DNA from: Zoogloea sp041917255 | Lineage (GTDB): Bacteria; Pseudomonadota; Gammaproteobacteria; Burkholderiales; Rhodocyclaceae | Length of the DNA stretch: 64,000 nucleotides | Direction of reading: 5' to 3' | Assembly (NCBI GenBank): GCA_041917255.1 | Contig: JAYRYA010000003.1 | Coordinates: 131,041-195,040, forward strand | Part shown: positions 51,066-58,741 of the stretch, in pieces | Layout of the letters: each line of letters starts with the position of its first letter | How positions within the stretch are numbered: position 1 is the first letter of the stretch | Program-made: the position numbers and the translations under genes | The notes under the pieces: generated by a model | Seen by the model: only the letters and a program-made list of their open reading frames with translations | What the model was told of the DNA's origin: nothing | Databases searched by the model: none

Positions 51066-52121
51066 ATGGCCCTGCAACCCACACTGGAAAACCCTGATCG
51101 ACGCCCTGTGCTGCCCTGGCTGGCAGGGATCGGTGCGGTGTCGGCGCTCTGGCTGGCCGCCTACGCCCACCTGACGGAATTCGCCGACGGGATACTGGCC
51201 GTCGTGGGGCTGACGCGCCACACGGCGCTGGGCGAGGCCGTGCATTTCTTCTGCTACGACGCCCCCAAGGTGTTGCTGCTGCTCACCGGCATCGTCTTCG
51301 TCATGGGCGTCGTCCAGACCTTCTTCGCGCCGGAGCGCACGCGGGCGCTGCTGGCGGGCCGACGCGTCGGGGTGGGCAATGCGCTGGCCGCGCTGCTCGG
51401 CATCGTCACGCCCTTCTGCTCGTGTTCGGCGGTGCCGCTGTTCATCGGCTTCCTCTCCGCCGGCGTGCCGCTGGGCGTCACCTTCTCTTTCCTCATCTCG
51501 GCGCCGATGGTCAATGAAGTGGCGCTCGTACTGCTCTTCGGAATATTCGGCTGGAAGGTCGCCTTCCTCTACCTCGGCCTGGGGCTGGCGGTGGCCATCG
51601 TGGCGGGGCTGGTGATCGGTCAGTTGCGCATGGAAGCGCATCTGGAGGACTGGGTCCGGCAGATGCAGAACGGTCAGTCCGCCAGCTATGTGGCGGAAGC
51701 GCTGGACTGGGTGGCACGCTTCGACGCCGGCCGCGAGCACGTCCGGAGCATCGTCGGCAAAGTCTGGCCCTACGTGCTGGCGGGGATCGGGCTGGGGGCC
51801 GGCATCCACGGCTACGTGCCGGAGGATTTCATGGCGTCCTTCATGGGCAAGGATGTGTGGTGGGCCGTGCCCGCCGCGGTATTGCTCGGGGTGCCGATGT
51901 ACACCAACGCAGCCGGCATCATTCCCATCGTCGAGGCCTTGCTGGGCAAAGGTGCCGCGCTGGGCACCGTGCTGGCCTTCATGATGGCGGTGATCGCCCT
52001 GTCTGCGCCCGAGATGATCATCCTGCGCAAGGTGCTCAAGCCACGGCTCATTGCCACCTTCGCAGGGGTGGTGGCGGCGGGCATCCTGCTGGTGGGCTAT
52101 GTGTTCAATCTGGTTCTGTAA
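51066..52121 (+). CDS. Permease (DUF318/ArsP-like) with CSC motif
   Basis: 351 residues with about eight membrane helices, in two related halves. The first half has GIVTPFCSCSAVPLFIGFLS followed by VPLGVTFSFLISAPMVNEVA. The second half has GVPMYTNAAGIIPIVEALLG. This is the DUF318/ArsP-type permease family; ArsP members export organoarsenicals, others have unknown substrates. The Cys-Ser-Cys in the membrane suggests a thiophilic substrate. Strong GAGGAG Shine-Dalgarno. It is between sigZ and a thioredoxin-like gene. Confidence 0.87.
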   Translation: MALQPTLENPDRRPVLPWLAGIGAVSALWLAAYAHLTEFADGILAVVGLTRHTALGEAVHFFCYDAPKVLLLLTGIVFVMGVVQTFFAPERTRALLAGRRVGVGNALAALLGIVTPFCSCSAVPLFIGFLSAGVPLGVTFSFLISAPMVNEVALVLLFGIFGWKVAFLYLGLGLAVAIVAGLVIGQLRMEAHLEDWVRQMQNGQSASYVAEALDWVARFDAGREHVRSIVGKVWPYVLAGIGLGAGIHGYVPEDFMASFMGKDVWWAVPAAVLLGVPMYTNAAGIIPIVEALLGKGAALGTVLAFMMAVIALSAPEMIILRKVLKPRLIATFAGVVAAGILLVGYVFNLVL

Positions 52122-52139
52122 GCGGAAGGGAGCATCGAA

Positions 52140-52369
52140 TGAAGAGCGTCAAAGTGCTGGGTACGGGCTGCGCCAACTGTCGCAACACCGTCGCGCTGAT
52201 CGAGGCCGTCGCCAAGGCCCGCGGCGCGGAAATCACCCTCGAAAAGGTCGAAGACCTGCCCGCCATCATGGGCTATGGCGTGATGTCGACGCCCGGCGTG
52301 GTGATCGACGGGCAGGTGGTTCATGCGGGCGGCGTGCCGAGCCGGAGCAAGGTCGAAGGCTGGTTCTGA
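52140..52369 (+). CDS. Small thioredoxin-like protein (redox-active disulfide protein 2 type)
   Basis: 76 residues, about the size of TIGR00412-type proteins. Active site CANC (Cys11, Cys14) in VLGTGCANCRN, cis-Pro in MSTPGVVIDG and the ending GVPSRSKVEGWF. It would supply or take electrons from thiols, perhaps reducing the Cys of the adjacent permease or handling a bound arsenical or metal. It is 18 bp after the permease stop, with GGAAGGGAG upstream. Confidence 0.88.
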
Positions 52370-52391
52370 ACGCCCGCGTGGTGAGGCGCGG

Positions 52392-53123
52392 TCAGGCTTT
52401 CCTGCTCCGGGGCGCCGCCTTGCGCTTCTTGTCCTTTTCGCCCTTGGCCGCGCTCTTGGGGGCGGGCTTGCTGGCGTTGTCGGCCTGGTCGAGCCACAGC
52501 AGGGCATCCACGTAGGACACGAAGCGCTTGAGGTAGCCGGGCGAAACATCGCGCATCAGCTTGAGGGATTGCAGCGCCAGCAGGTGGGAGTTGAGCGGGC
52601 CGGCGTTTTCCGGGGCCTGGGCGAGGGCTTCGGCGAGCTGCTGTTCGACCTTGAGTTCGGCCCAGATCTTCTCGAAGTAGGCGAGGGAGCTGGTGTCGGC
52701 AGGGGCGTCGGCGTCGTCCGCGGGGCTGGCCGGGGTGCCGGGGGCGTCGGCCCGCTTGCGCTGGTCGAGCTGGGTGACGAGGTCGGCGAGCAGGGGGGCA
52801 CGCCGGCTGGCCTCCAGCCGGGCGATGCGCTGGCGCAACTGGGCGAAGTGGCTGCTGGCGTGGAGCGCGGTGAGTTCGTCGGCGGCGTCGGGGAACTCGC
52901 CGCAGGCGAGGGCGAGGAGGGCGTCGGCCTCGCCGCGGGCTTTGCCAAGGCAGGCGGTGTAGTCGGCCAGCCGCGTGGCGAGGCGGGCGTCGCCCTGCGG
53001 GTGGCTGCTGCGCCGGGCGAGCGCTTCCAGATAGCGCAGCCGCACCGGGTCGATCTGCGCGGCCCCCGCGGCGCGCAGGGCGGCGAGGGCGGCGGCGGGA
53101 TCGTTGGCCGGTGCCGGACTCAT
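52392..53123 (-). CDS. DUF2894 family protein, last gene of the MotAB-like operon
   Basis: 243 residues, no signal peptide and no membrane helix. Largely helical: LRYLEALARRSSHPQGDARL, then FAQLRQRIARLEASRRAPLL, then TSSLAYFEKIWAELKVEQQL and LLALQSLKLMRDVSPGYLKR. The C-terminal 30 residues are very basic and Ala-rich (KGEKDKKRKAAPRSRKA), suggesting binding to nucleic acid or another polyanion. It matches DUF2894 as I recall it, known from the same gene neighbourhood. Function unknown. Its ATG overlaps the stop of the OmpA/MotB-like gene (ATGA). Confidence 0.78.
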   Translation of the reverse strand: MSPAPANDPAAALAALRAAGAAQIDPVRLRYLEALARRSSHPQGDARLATRLADYTACLGKARGEADALLALACGEFPDAADELTALHASSHFAQLRQRIARLEASRRAPLLADLVTQLDQRKRADAPGTPASPADDADAPADTSSLAYFEKIWAELKVEQQLAEALAQAPENAGPLNSHLLALQSLKLMRDVSPGYLKRFVSYVDALLWLDQADNASKPAPKSAAKGEKDKKRKAAPRSRKA

Positions 53124-53761
53124 TTGCCTTCGGTGACGGCCTTGCCGGAGCGGGGCACCGGGGCCATCTCGACGCGGCGGTTGCGGGCGCGGCCTTCGGC
53201 GTCGGCGTTGGAGGCGACGGGCTGCTCGGGGCCGAAGGCGGCGGCGAAGATCGAGGCGGCCGGCACGCCTTCGTCGATCATCGTGCGGGTGACGGTGAGG
53301 GCGCGCTGGGCGGAGAGTTCCCAGTTGTCGGCAAACTTGCGGTTGCTGTCGCGCACCGGGCGGTCGTCGGTGAAACCGCTCACCATCAGTATCTCGTCGC
53401 GGGTGCCCAGGTAGGCGGCGAGCGGCGCGGCGAGGCTCTTCAGCAGTTGCCGGCCTTCGGGCTGAAGCTCGTCGGAGTTGAGGGCGAAGAGCACGCTGCC
53501 GCTGATGCCGATGCGCCCGTTATCCAGGGTGACGCGGCCGGAGGCGAGCGGGCCGGCGAGGGCCTTCTCGAGCGTCACGCGGCGCTGTTCTTCCTGCTGG
53601 CGTTTGTGCACCTCGGCCTCGAGGCTGCTGGCGAGCTCCAGCTGCACGCCCAGCACGCCCACCAGAATCAGCACGAAGGCGCCCAGCAGGCCGGACATCA
53701 GGTCGCCGAAGACGGCCCAGACCGGCGTGCTGTGCTCGATGTTGTCGTCGAGGCTTTCCAT
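53120..53761 (-). CDS. MotB/ZorB-like protein: one membrane helix plus OmpA domain
   Basis: 213 residues. After a short cytoplasmic N-terminus comes a single membrane helix (about residues 13-39) with PVWAVFGDLMSGLLGAFVLI; Asp20 lies at the position of the proton-carrying Asp of MotB and ZorB. A linker of about 40 residues follows, then an OmpA/MotB peptidoglycan-binding domain (about 80-205): VLFALNSDELQPEGRQLL, VSGFTDDRPV, NWELSAQRALTV and ARNRRVEM. It is predicted to anchor the complex to peptidoglycan and form the proton path with the DUF802 protein, 1 bp upstream in the operon. Confidence 0.88.
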   Translation of the reverse strand: MESLDDNIEHSTPVWAVFGDLMSGLLGAFVLILVGVLGVQLELASSLEAEVHKRQQEEQRRVTLEKALAGPLASGRVTLDNGRIGISGSVLFALNSDELQPEGRQLLKSLAAPLAAYLGTRDEILMVSGFTDDRPVRDSNRKFADNWELSAQRALTVTRTMIDEGVPAASIFAAAFGPEQPVASNADAEGRARNRRVEMAPVPRSGKAVTEGK

Positions 53762-53762
53762 C

Positions 53763-55973
53763 TCAGTTGTCGGCCGCCAGCGTCGCCTGGCGGCTGGAGA
53801 GCTGCTGCAGGTTCTCGACGATCTGCTTCTGCGACATCACCGACAGGTCGATGATCTCCCGCGCCTGGGCCACGTAGTAGGCGAGCTGCTCGTCGCTGCG
53901 GGCGACGGATTTTTCCAGCGAGCCTTCGACGCGCTGCAGGGTTTCCATCAGCTTGTCGCTGGATTCGCTGAACAGCTCGACCGCCAGGCCGAAGGCTTCG
54001 CCCAGGCTGGCCACCTCGACGGCGCCGCTGCTGAGGTGGGTGGCGGCCTGGGCGATCTTCACGGACTCGCGGTCCACCTGGGCCTCGAAGCGCTTGCCGA
54101 TGCCTTCGAGCAGGCTGGCCGAGGAGGCCACCAGGGCGTCGATGCCGCCGCGCTGTTCGGTGGAGGCGTGGTTGATGGCGTCGAGCAGCGTGGCCAGGGT
54201 TTCCATGATGCGGCTGCGCTCTTCGAGCAAGGTGTTGTCCCGGGCCATGCTGGCGGTGAGTTCCTGGCGCAGCTGCTGGATGACTGCGGCGGCGGCGCGG
54301 GGGGCTTCGGCGGCAGTCTCCATCAGGCGGGTGACCTCGCCGATGGTCTGGCTGGCCTGGGCGCGGGCGTCGGCGCTCATGGCGCGGGCGGTGTCGCCGA
54401 GGGTCTGGCAGATCTGTTCCTGCTGGGCCAGGGTGCGCTCGCCCACGCTCTGCCATTCGGCCTTGAGGGTGGCGGCGAGGGCTTCCACCGAGGCGGTCAT
54501 GGCGGCCAGGCGCTGGGTGTCGGCGGCGGCCAGCTCGCCCTGCAGCGTGGTCTGGGAATCCTTGAGGGTGGCGAGGAGCGTGGCGGCGCCGGCTTCGAAG
54601 CGCGTCGCGAAGGCCGCCAGCGCGTCGCGGGTCTCGCGGGTGAGCGTGTCGGTGCTGTGTTCGTGGGCGGCGAGGGCGGCGGTCCAGGTGTCGGTGACGC
54701 TGCCCACCGCGCTGCCGAAGCGGGCCGCGAGGCCGTCGAGCTGGGTTTCGACGCTGCCGGCGAGTTGTTCGTGGAGCGTGCGGGTGTCGCTGTGGGTGGC
54801 GGCAAGGGCCGTGGCCAGCTCGGCTTGCAGGGCGGCGTGGGTCGCGCCGACGCTCGCCAGCAGCGCGGCAGAGCGAGTCTCGAAGGTGTCGGCGTAAGTC
54901 TGGAGGGCGGTCTGCAGTTGCTGGTGAAGGCGGTCGTTGCCGGCTTCGTGGCGGGCGAGGGTGGTGGCCCAGCCGTCGGTGACCTGGGCGATGCTGCTGC
55001 CGAAGCGCTCGGAAAGGCCGTCGAGCTGGGTCTGCACGGTGTCGGCCACGCGGCTGTGGAGGGCGCTGGTCTCGCGGGCGATGCCGCTCATGGTGGCCTC
55101 GACCACCGGCTGGATGGTGGATCCGGCAATGCGTGCACTCTCGGTAAGGCTGTCGCGCAGGGATTGATCCACCGATGTGGCGAGCCCGGTGTAGATGCGC
55201 GTCGCTTCCTGGTAGTGGCTTTGCTGGTTGGCGAGGAGCTGGTCGGCAAGCTGCTGGTTGTGGCGTTCGAGCGTGGCCATCATTGTCTGCAGGGTGCTCA
55301 CCATCTCGGGCAGGGCCTGGGCCTGGGCCTGCAGGGCGCGGTAGGTTTCCTCGCGCCGGTGGCTGAGGGAGAAGCCGCGCAACACGCTGGCGATGCGTGC
55401 GTCCAGCAGCCGCCCGGCGGCCAGCCGGTCGCGCCGCAGGAGCGCCGAGATCAGGCCCAGCAGGGTGGACGCTGCCACGCCCGCCACCGAGGTGCCGAAG
55501 GCCACGCCCAGACCTTTCACCGGGGCGGCCAGCGCAGCGCGGATGGTGTGCAGGTCGGTGGTGCTCTCCAGCGCGATCACCGCACCGTTGAGGGTGACGA
55601 CCATGCCCAGAAAGGTGCCGAGCATGCCCAGCAGCACCAGCATCCCCACCAGATAAGGCGTCATTGCCGGGCCGGGCAGGGCCACGCGCTCGCCCTCGAT
55701 GCGCAGGCGCACGGCGTTCTGCAGCGACGGATCGACGCCGGCCAGCCAGTTGTCGAGGCTGGGGAGGTTGTCGGGGATCGCCGCGAGGGCCTTGGTGAGG
55801 CTGTCGGTGGCGGCGGAAAAGCGGCGCAGCTCAACGGCACCGGCCACGTAGACAAGGCCGATGATGACGGTCATGGCGAGGGCCAGCGGGCTGCCGCCGA
55901 TATAGCCGACGCCCACCCAGCCCACCGCAACCAGGCCGATGAAAAAGGCCGTCCAGCAAATCTTCTTGTTCAT
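53763..55973 (-). CDS. DUF802 protein: MotA/ExbB/ZorA-like membrane unit with long helical tail
   Basis: 736 residues. Membrane helices at about 7-27, 28-47, 105-130 and 155-178. The last pair has LLGMLGTFLGMVVTLNG and GLGVAFGTSVAGVAASTLLG, the pattern of MotA/TolQ/ExbB/ZorA TM3-TM4, including Thr120 and Thr161/Ser162 that could line a proton path. Residues 200-736 form a long, nearly all-helical tail. Inside it is a tandem repeat of 95 residues starting at 313 and 408 (VQTQLDGLSERFGSS and VETQLDGLAARFGSA). It matches the DUF802 family. A length and layout close to ZorA suggest an ion-driven rotor or stator with a tail into the cytoplasm; the partner is the next gene. Confidence 0.87.
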   Translation of the reverse strand: MNKKICWTAFFIGLVAVGWVGVGYIGGSPLALAMTVIIGLVYVAGAVELRRFSAATDSLTKALAAIPDNLPSLDNWLAGVDPSLQNAVRLRIEGERVALPGPAMTPYLVGMLVLLGMLGTFLGMVVTLNGAVIALESTTDLHTIRAALAAPVKGLGVAFGTSVAGVAASTLLGLISALLRRDRLAAGRLLDARIASVLRGFSLSHRREETYRALQAQAQALPEMVSTLQTMMATLERHNQQLADQLLANQQSHYQEATRIYTGLATSVDQSLRDSLTESARIAGSTIQPVVEATMSGIARETSALHSRVADTVQTQLDGLSERFGSSIAQVTDGWATTLARHEAGNDRLHQQLQTALQTYADTFETRSAALLASVGATHAALQAELATALAATHSDTRTLHEQLAGSVETQLDGLAARFGSAVGSVTDTWTAALAAHEHSTDTLTRETRDALAAFATRFEAGAATLLATLKDSQTTLQGELAAADTQRLAAMTASVEALAATLKAEWQSVGERTLAQQEQICQTLGDTARAMSADARAQASQTIGEVTRLMETAAEAPRAAAAVIQQLRQELTASMARDNTLLEERSRIMETLATLLDAINHASTEQRGGIDALVASSASLLEGIGKRFEAQVDRESVKIAQAATHLSSGAVEVASLGEAFGLAVELFSESSDKLMETLQRVEGSLEKSVARSDEQLAYYVAQAREIIDLSVMSQKQIVENLQQLSSRQATLAADN

Positions 55974-55975
55974 GC

Positions 55976-56749
55976 TTACTTTGTCACCTCATTGCCCAGG
56001 GCTTCCAGCAGCCCTGCGACCGGCTGCAGGCGGAGGTCCAGCTCTGCCAGCAGTACGGTCTTCATGTCCTTGCAGAAAGCGGCCAGCCAGCCGCCGGGTT
56101 GCAGCCATTGGTCCGGGCTGTCGGCCTCGCCGGCGTCGGCTCGGGCCGCCCGGGCCGCCCGGTGCGCCTGGTGCAGGCGCTCGAAATGCTTGGCCAGCGC
56201 CACCGGCACGCTGGTGAGCAGGGTGCGCTCCCGCGGGCCGAGGGCCTGTTCCATCACCCCATCCACCTGGGCCAGCTGCTTGTGGGCCGGCGTCAGGGCC
56301 GCCAGCGCGGCGCGGCTGCTTGCGCGCAGCGGCGTGATGGCGGCGCCCATGTCGCGCTGGTGGGCCAGGTAATACCGGTGGTAGGGCAGGAAGTCCGCCG
56401 CGCCCTCGACCGACGGGTGCCAGTCCGGCCGGGGCAGCTTGACCCGCGCCTTGCCCGGCGTGGTGAGGCCATCGAGGGCGATGGACTCTTCCAGCCCGGC
56501 GCGCACACGGGCGAATTCGTCGCGCAGCGTGGTTGCGGCGGGCGAGGGCGCCTGCGCCGCCCGCGGCACCGGGGCGATGCTGCTGCCCATCACCGAGAAC
56601 AGCGCGATGGCGTCGGTGAAGTCCAGCCACAGGCCCAGCCGGTCGGCAAAGGTCTGGCGCGATTCCGGCGCCTCCGCCACGGCCAGATCGGCAAGTACAC
56701 GGATGAGCCTGGCGCTATGCGAACTTGTGCGGGGCGACCCTTGTGTCAT
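55976..56749 (-). CDS. DUF3348 family protein, first gene of the MotAB-like operon
   Basis: 257 residues, no signal peptide or membrane helix. N-terminal helix SARLIRVLADLAVAEAPESR followed by TFADRLGLWLDFTDAIALFS, a variable Ala/Pro linker (about 60-75), then a helical body with HPSVEGAADFLPYHRYYLAH, AHKQLAQVDGVMEQALGPRE and LLAELDLRLQPVAGLLEALG. It matches DUF3348 as I recall it. Function unknown. It precedes the DUF802 gene by 2 bp, so it is co-translated with the membrane complex and probably works with it in the cytoplasm. Confidence 0.78.
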   Translation of the reverse strand: MTQGSPRTSSHSARLIRVLADLAVAEAPESRQTFADRLGLWLDFTDAIALFSVMGSSIAPVPRAAQAPSPAATTLRDEFARVRAGLEESIALDGLTTPGKARVKLPRPDWHPSVEGAADFLPYHRYYLAHQRDMGAAITPLRASSRAALAALTPAHKQLAQVDGVMEQALGPRERTLLTSVPVALAKHFERLHQAHRAARAARADAGEADSPDQWLQPGGWLAAFCKDMKTVLLAELDLRLQPVAGLLEALGNEVTK

Positions 56750-56912
56750 GCCTGCGACCGACTTCCGACTGCAAAAAAAGGGGCCAAGGCTACTACAAAC
56801 TGGCGCGGGGGTCAGCGGAGCCGAAAGGCCGCGGGGCGGGCCCTCGGCGCAGACGGCAGGGCCCGACGGCGGCACAGCCGCGCCAGACAAGGCTCGCAGC
56901 CCGGCGGTGGGG

Positions 56913-57497
56913 TCAGCCGTGGCTGAAGCCGAGGATGATGATCGTCCCGGTGGCGGCGCTGCTGGCAGCGGCAGCGGGGCCGTCGAAGTCGTCCGCGGCC
57001 GTCACGCGGGCCTCGATCTGGTCGATCGGGGCGCCGTTCTCCGCGAGGTAGACCTGGATGGCGCGGACCCGCCGGCCAAGCAGGACCGGGTTATAGCCGG
57101 CCTTGGGGCGCAGGGCGAAGCCGGTCACCTTCACCACGGTGCCGCGATGCCGCTGCAGCATGATGCCGACGCGGGAGAGAAAGCGGGCGTAGTTTGGCTG
57201 CAGGTGGTCTCCCTTGCCGACGAAGGCGGCGTTGGTGTCGATCACGACGTCGGTGGTCGGCTTGCCCTCTGGGGAGAGATCCGATTGGATGGTCAGGCTC
57301 AGCGCGGCTTCGCGTCCGAAGCGCTCGAGCCGGCTGGCGGGCGCCTCTTCATCGGCTTGAACGTCGGCAGTGGGTGGCGCCGCCGGGGCGGGGGTGGTCG
57401 CAACCCAGGTGAGCCCGAAGGCCATCAGCCGCAGTGCCAGGGCCACTTGGCGCACGGGCCGGCGGCAGAGGCATCGATCATGGGCCATGGCCTTCAT
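56913..57497 (-). CDS. OmpA-type periplasmic protein
   Basis: 194 residues from ATG 57497, chosen because it overlaps the serine hydrolase stop (ATGA). Signal peptide with a basic start and hydrophobic stretch (VALALRLMAFGLTWVATTPA). The C-terminal half is OmpA-like: FVGKGDHLQPNYARFLSRVG, VKVTGFALRPKAGYNPVLLG and RRVRAIQVYLAENGAPIDQI. It lacks the usual complete NxxLSxxRA motif, so peptidoglycan binding is uncertain. It lies 163 bp upstream of the DUF3348 operon in the same direction. Confidence 0.68.
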   Translation of the reverse strand: MKAMAHDRCLCRRPVRQVALALRLMAFGLTWVATTPAPAAPPTADVQADEEAPASRLERFGREAALSLTIQSDLSPEGKPTTDVVIDTNAAFVGKGDHLQPNYARFLSRVGIMLQRHRGTVVKVTGFALRPKAGYNPVLLGRRVRAIQVYLAENGAPIDQIEARVTAADDFDGPAAAASSAATGTIIILGFSHG

Positions 57498-58732
57498 TCC
57501 TTGGTACGGATGGTGCTGTCCCACAGGCTGCGCAGGCTGGCCATCAGCAATGGTGAATGCCGCTGGGCATGGGAAGCGTATACGGCGATCACCGTGCCGT
57601 AGTCGAAATCCACGTACAGGCTGGTGCCGTAGGCGCCGATCAGCGCAGTGCGACGTCCTTTTCCCGGGTGGGCAAAACGGTATTGCCAGCTGGTGTCGGG
57701 GCCGAGCATCCGGATCGCGTCGGGGGTGGGGAGCGCCGGGTCGGCCGGGCTGGCGAGGGTGTCGGCAAACCAGCGCGGTGCCACGGCCCGCCGCCCCGGC
57801 GGGTTGCGGGCGTCGAGCAGCCCCTGGCCGAAGGCCGCGAAGTCTTCGAGGCTCAGGGCGAGGCCGTCGGAGAGGGGGGTGCCGGCGGGGTCGGTGGCCC
57901 AGAAGACAGGATTGCGGGCCCGGATGGTGGACAGCAGGTCGCACAGGATGTCGGGCGCGGGCTTCTTCCAGGCCTTTTCGGTGGCCCACAGCAGGAGGGC
58001 GCCTTCGGGGCCGCGAAGGTCGCTGCCGGGATTGCCGGCCACCCGCGGCCAGGCGCTGCGCCGGACAAGCCAAGGCCGCACGCCTCCGCTGCTGCCGGTC
58101 GGCATCCAGCCGCCTTCCCGCTGCCACTGGCGGATCTCGGTGTCGGACCATTGCAGGCCGGTGCGTCCGTCGAGCAGGCGCTGAATGGAGAGCTTGGCCA
58201 GTTCGCGGCTGGCGGCCAGTTCTGGGATCAGTCGCGGAATCGCCTTGTCACGGGTGAAGCGCCCTTCGGCACTGGCCCTGGCCAGCTGCGTGACGAGCAG
58301 TGGGCGCGTCGCTTCGAGGAGGAGTCGTGGCTGGGCGGGGTCGAAGCCGCTGCGACGGTAGTCCAGCAGCACCTGCCCGTGCTGCAGAATGAGCACGCCG
58401 TCGGCGTCGATGCGGTTTTCCAGGAGGTGGTGGAGGGTGCGCTCGGTGCCGTCGGCGGGGTCGATGGCGGTGCGTCGGTCGGGGTCGATCGGGCGCCGGG
58501 CGCGGGTTCGCGCGGGGGCGTCCGGGGGGGGCGTCAGGGCAATCCCACCCATGAAGCGCGGCGCCTGACCCAGCCCGAAGCGGAGCGTGCCGGGGTCGAG
58601 CCAGTTGCTTGCATTGACGACGGCGCCGGCGGGCCCCGGGGGCGGGAGGTGACGGGTCTGGGTGCAGGCCGCGTCGGCGAGTGCAGTCGCCGGGATCAGG
58701 CTGGCTGCGAGGATGAGGTACGTGCGGCGCAC
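57494..58732 (-). CDS. Exported beta-lactamase-fold serine hydrolase, likely inactive
   Basis: 412 residues. Signal peptide MRRTYLILAASLIPATALA. The layout resembles the beta-lactamase/6-aminohexanoate-dimer hydrolase family: VLILQHGQVLLDYRRSGFDP, then TRPLLVTQLARASAEGRF, SIQRLLDGRTGLQWSD, GTPLSDGLALSLEDFAAFGQ and a C-terminal GAYGTSLYVD. The SxxK motif is missing: where active members have Ser-x-x-Lys this protein has Glu-Ala-Thr-Arg (LLLEATRPLL), so catalysis in the usual way is excluded. It may be a pseudo-enzyme with a binding role. It is coupled to the OmpA-type gene. Confidence 0.75.
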   Translation of the reverse strand: MRRTYLILAASLIPATALADAACTQTRHLPPPGPAGAVVNASNWLDPGTLRFGLGQAPRFMGGIALTPPPDAPARTRARRPIDPDRRTAIDPADGTERTLHHLLENRIDADGVLILQHGQVLLDYRRSGFDPAQPRLLLEATRPLLVTQLARASAEGRFTRDKAIPRLIPELAASRELAKLSIQRLLDGRTGLQWSDTEIRQWQREGGWMPTGSSGGVRPWLVRRSAWPRVAGNPGSDLRGPEGALLLWATEKAWKKPAPDILCDLLSTIRARNPVFWATDPAGTPLSDGLALSLEDFAAFGQGLLDARNPPGRRAVAPRWFADTLASPADPALPTPDAIRMLGPDTSWQYRFAHPGKGRRTALIGAYGTSLYVDFDYGTVIAVYASHAQRHSPLLMASLRSLWDSTIRTKE

Positions 58733-58741
58733 GGCAATCCC

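Noticed and set aside
53478..56372. 964-codon open frame on the plus strand antisense to the DUF802 operon
   Set aside because: It is a GC-bias shadow. The Gly/His/Val-rich translation has no domain, and the opposite strand encodes clear MotA-like and OmpA domains.
52392..56749. Calling the operon a Zorya defence system outright
   Set aside because: No ZorC, ZorD or ZorE homologue and no nuclease or helicase domain is seen, so only a ZorAB-like motor is claimed.
57494..58732. Beta-lactamase conferring resistance
   Set aside because: The SxxK active-site motif is replaced by EATR, so it cannot act as a serine beta-lactamase.
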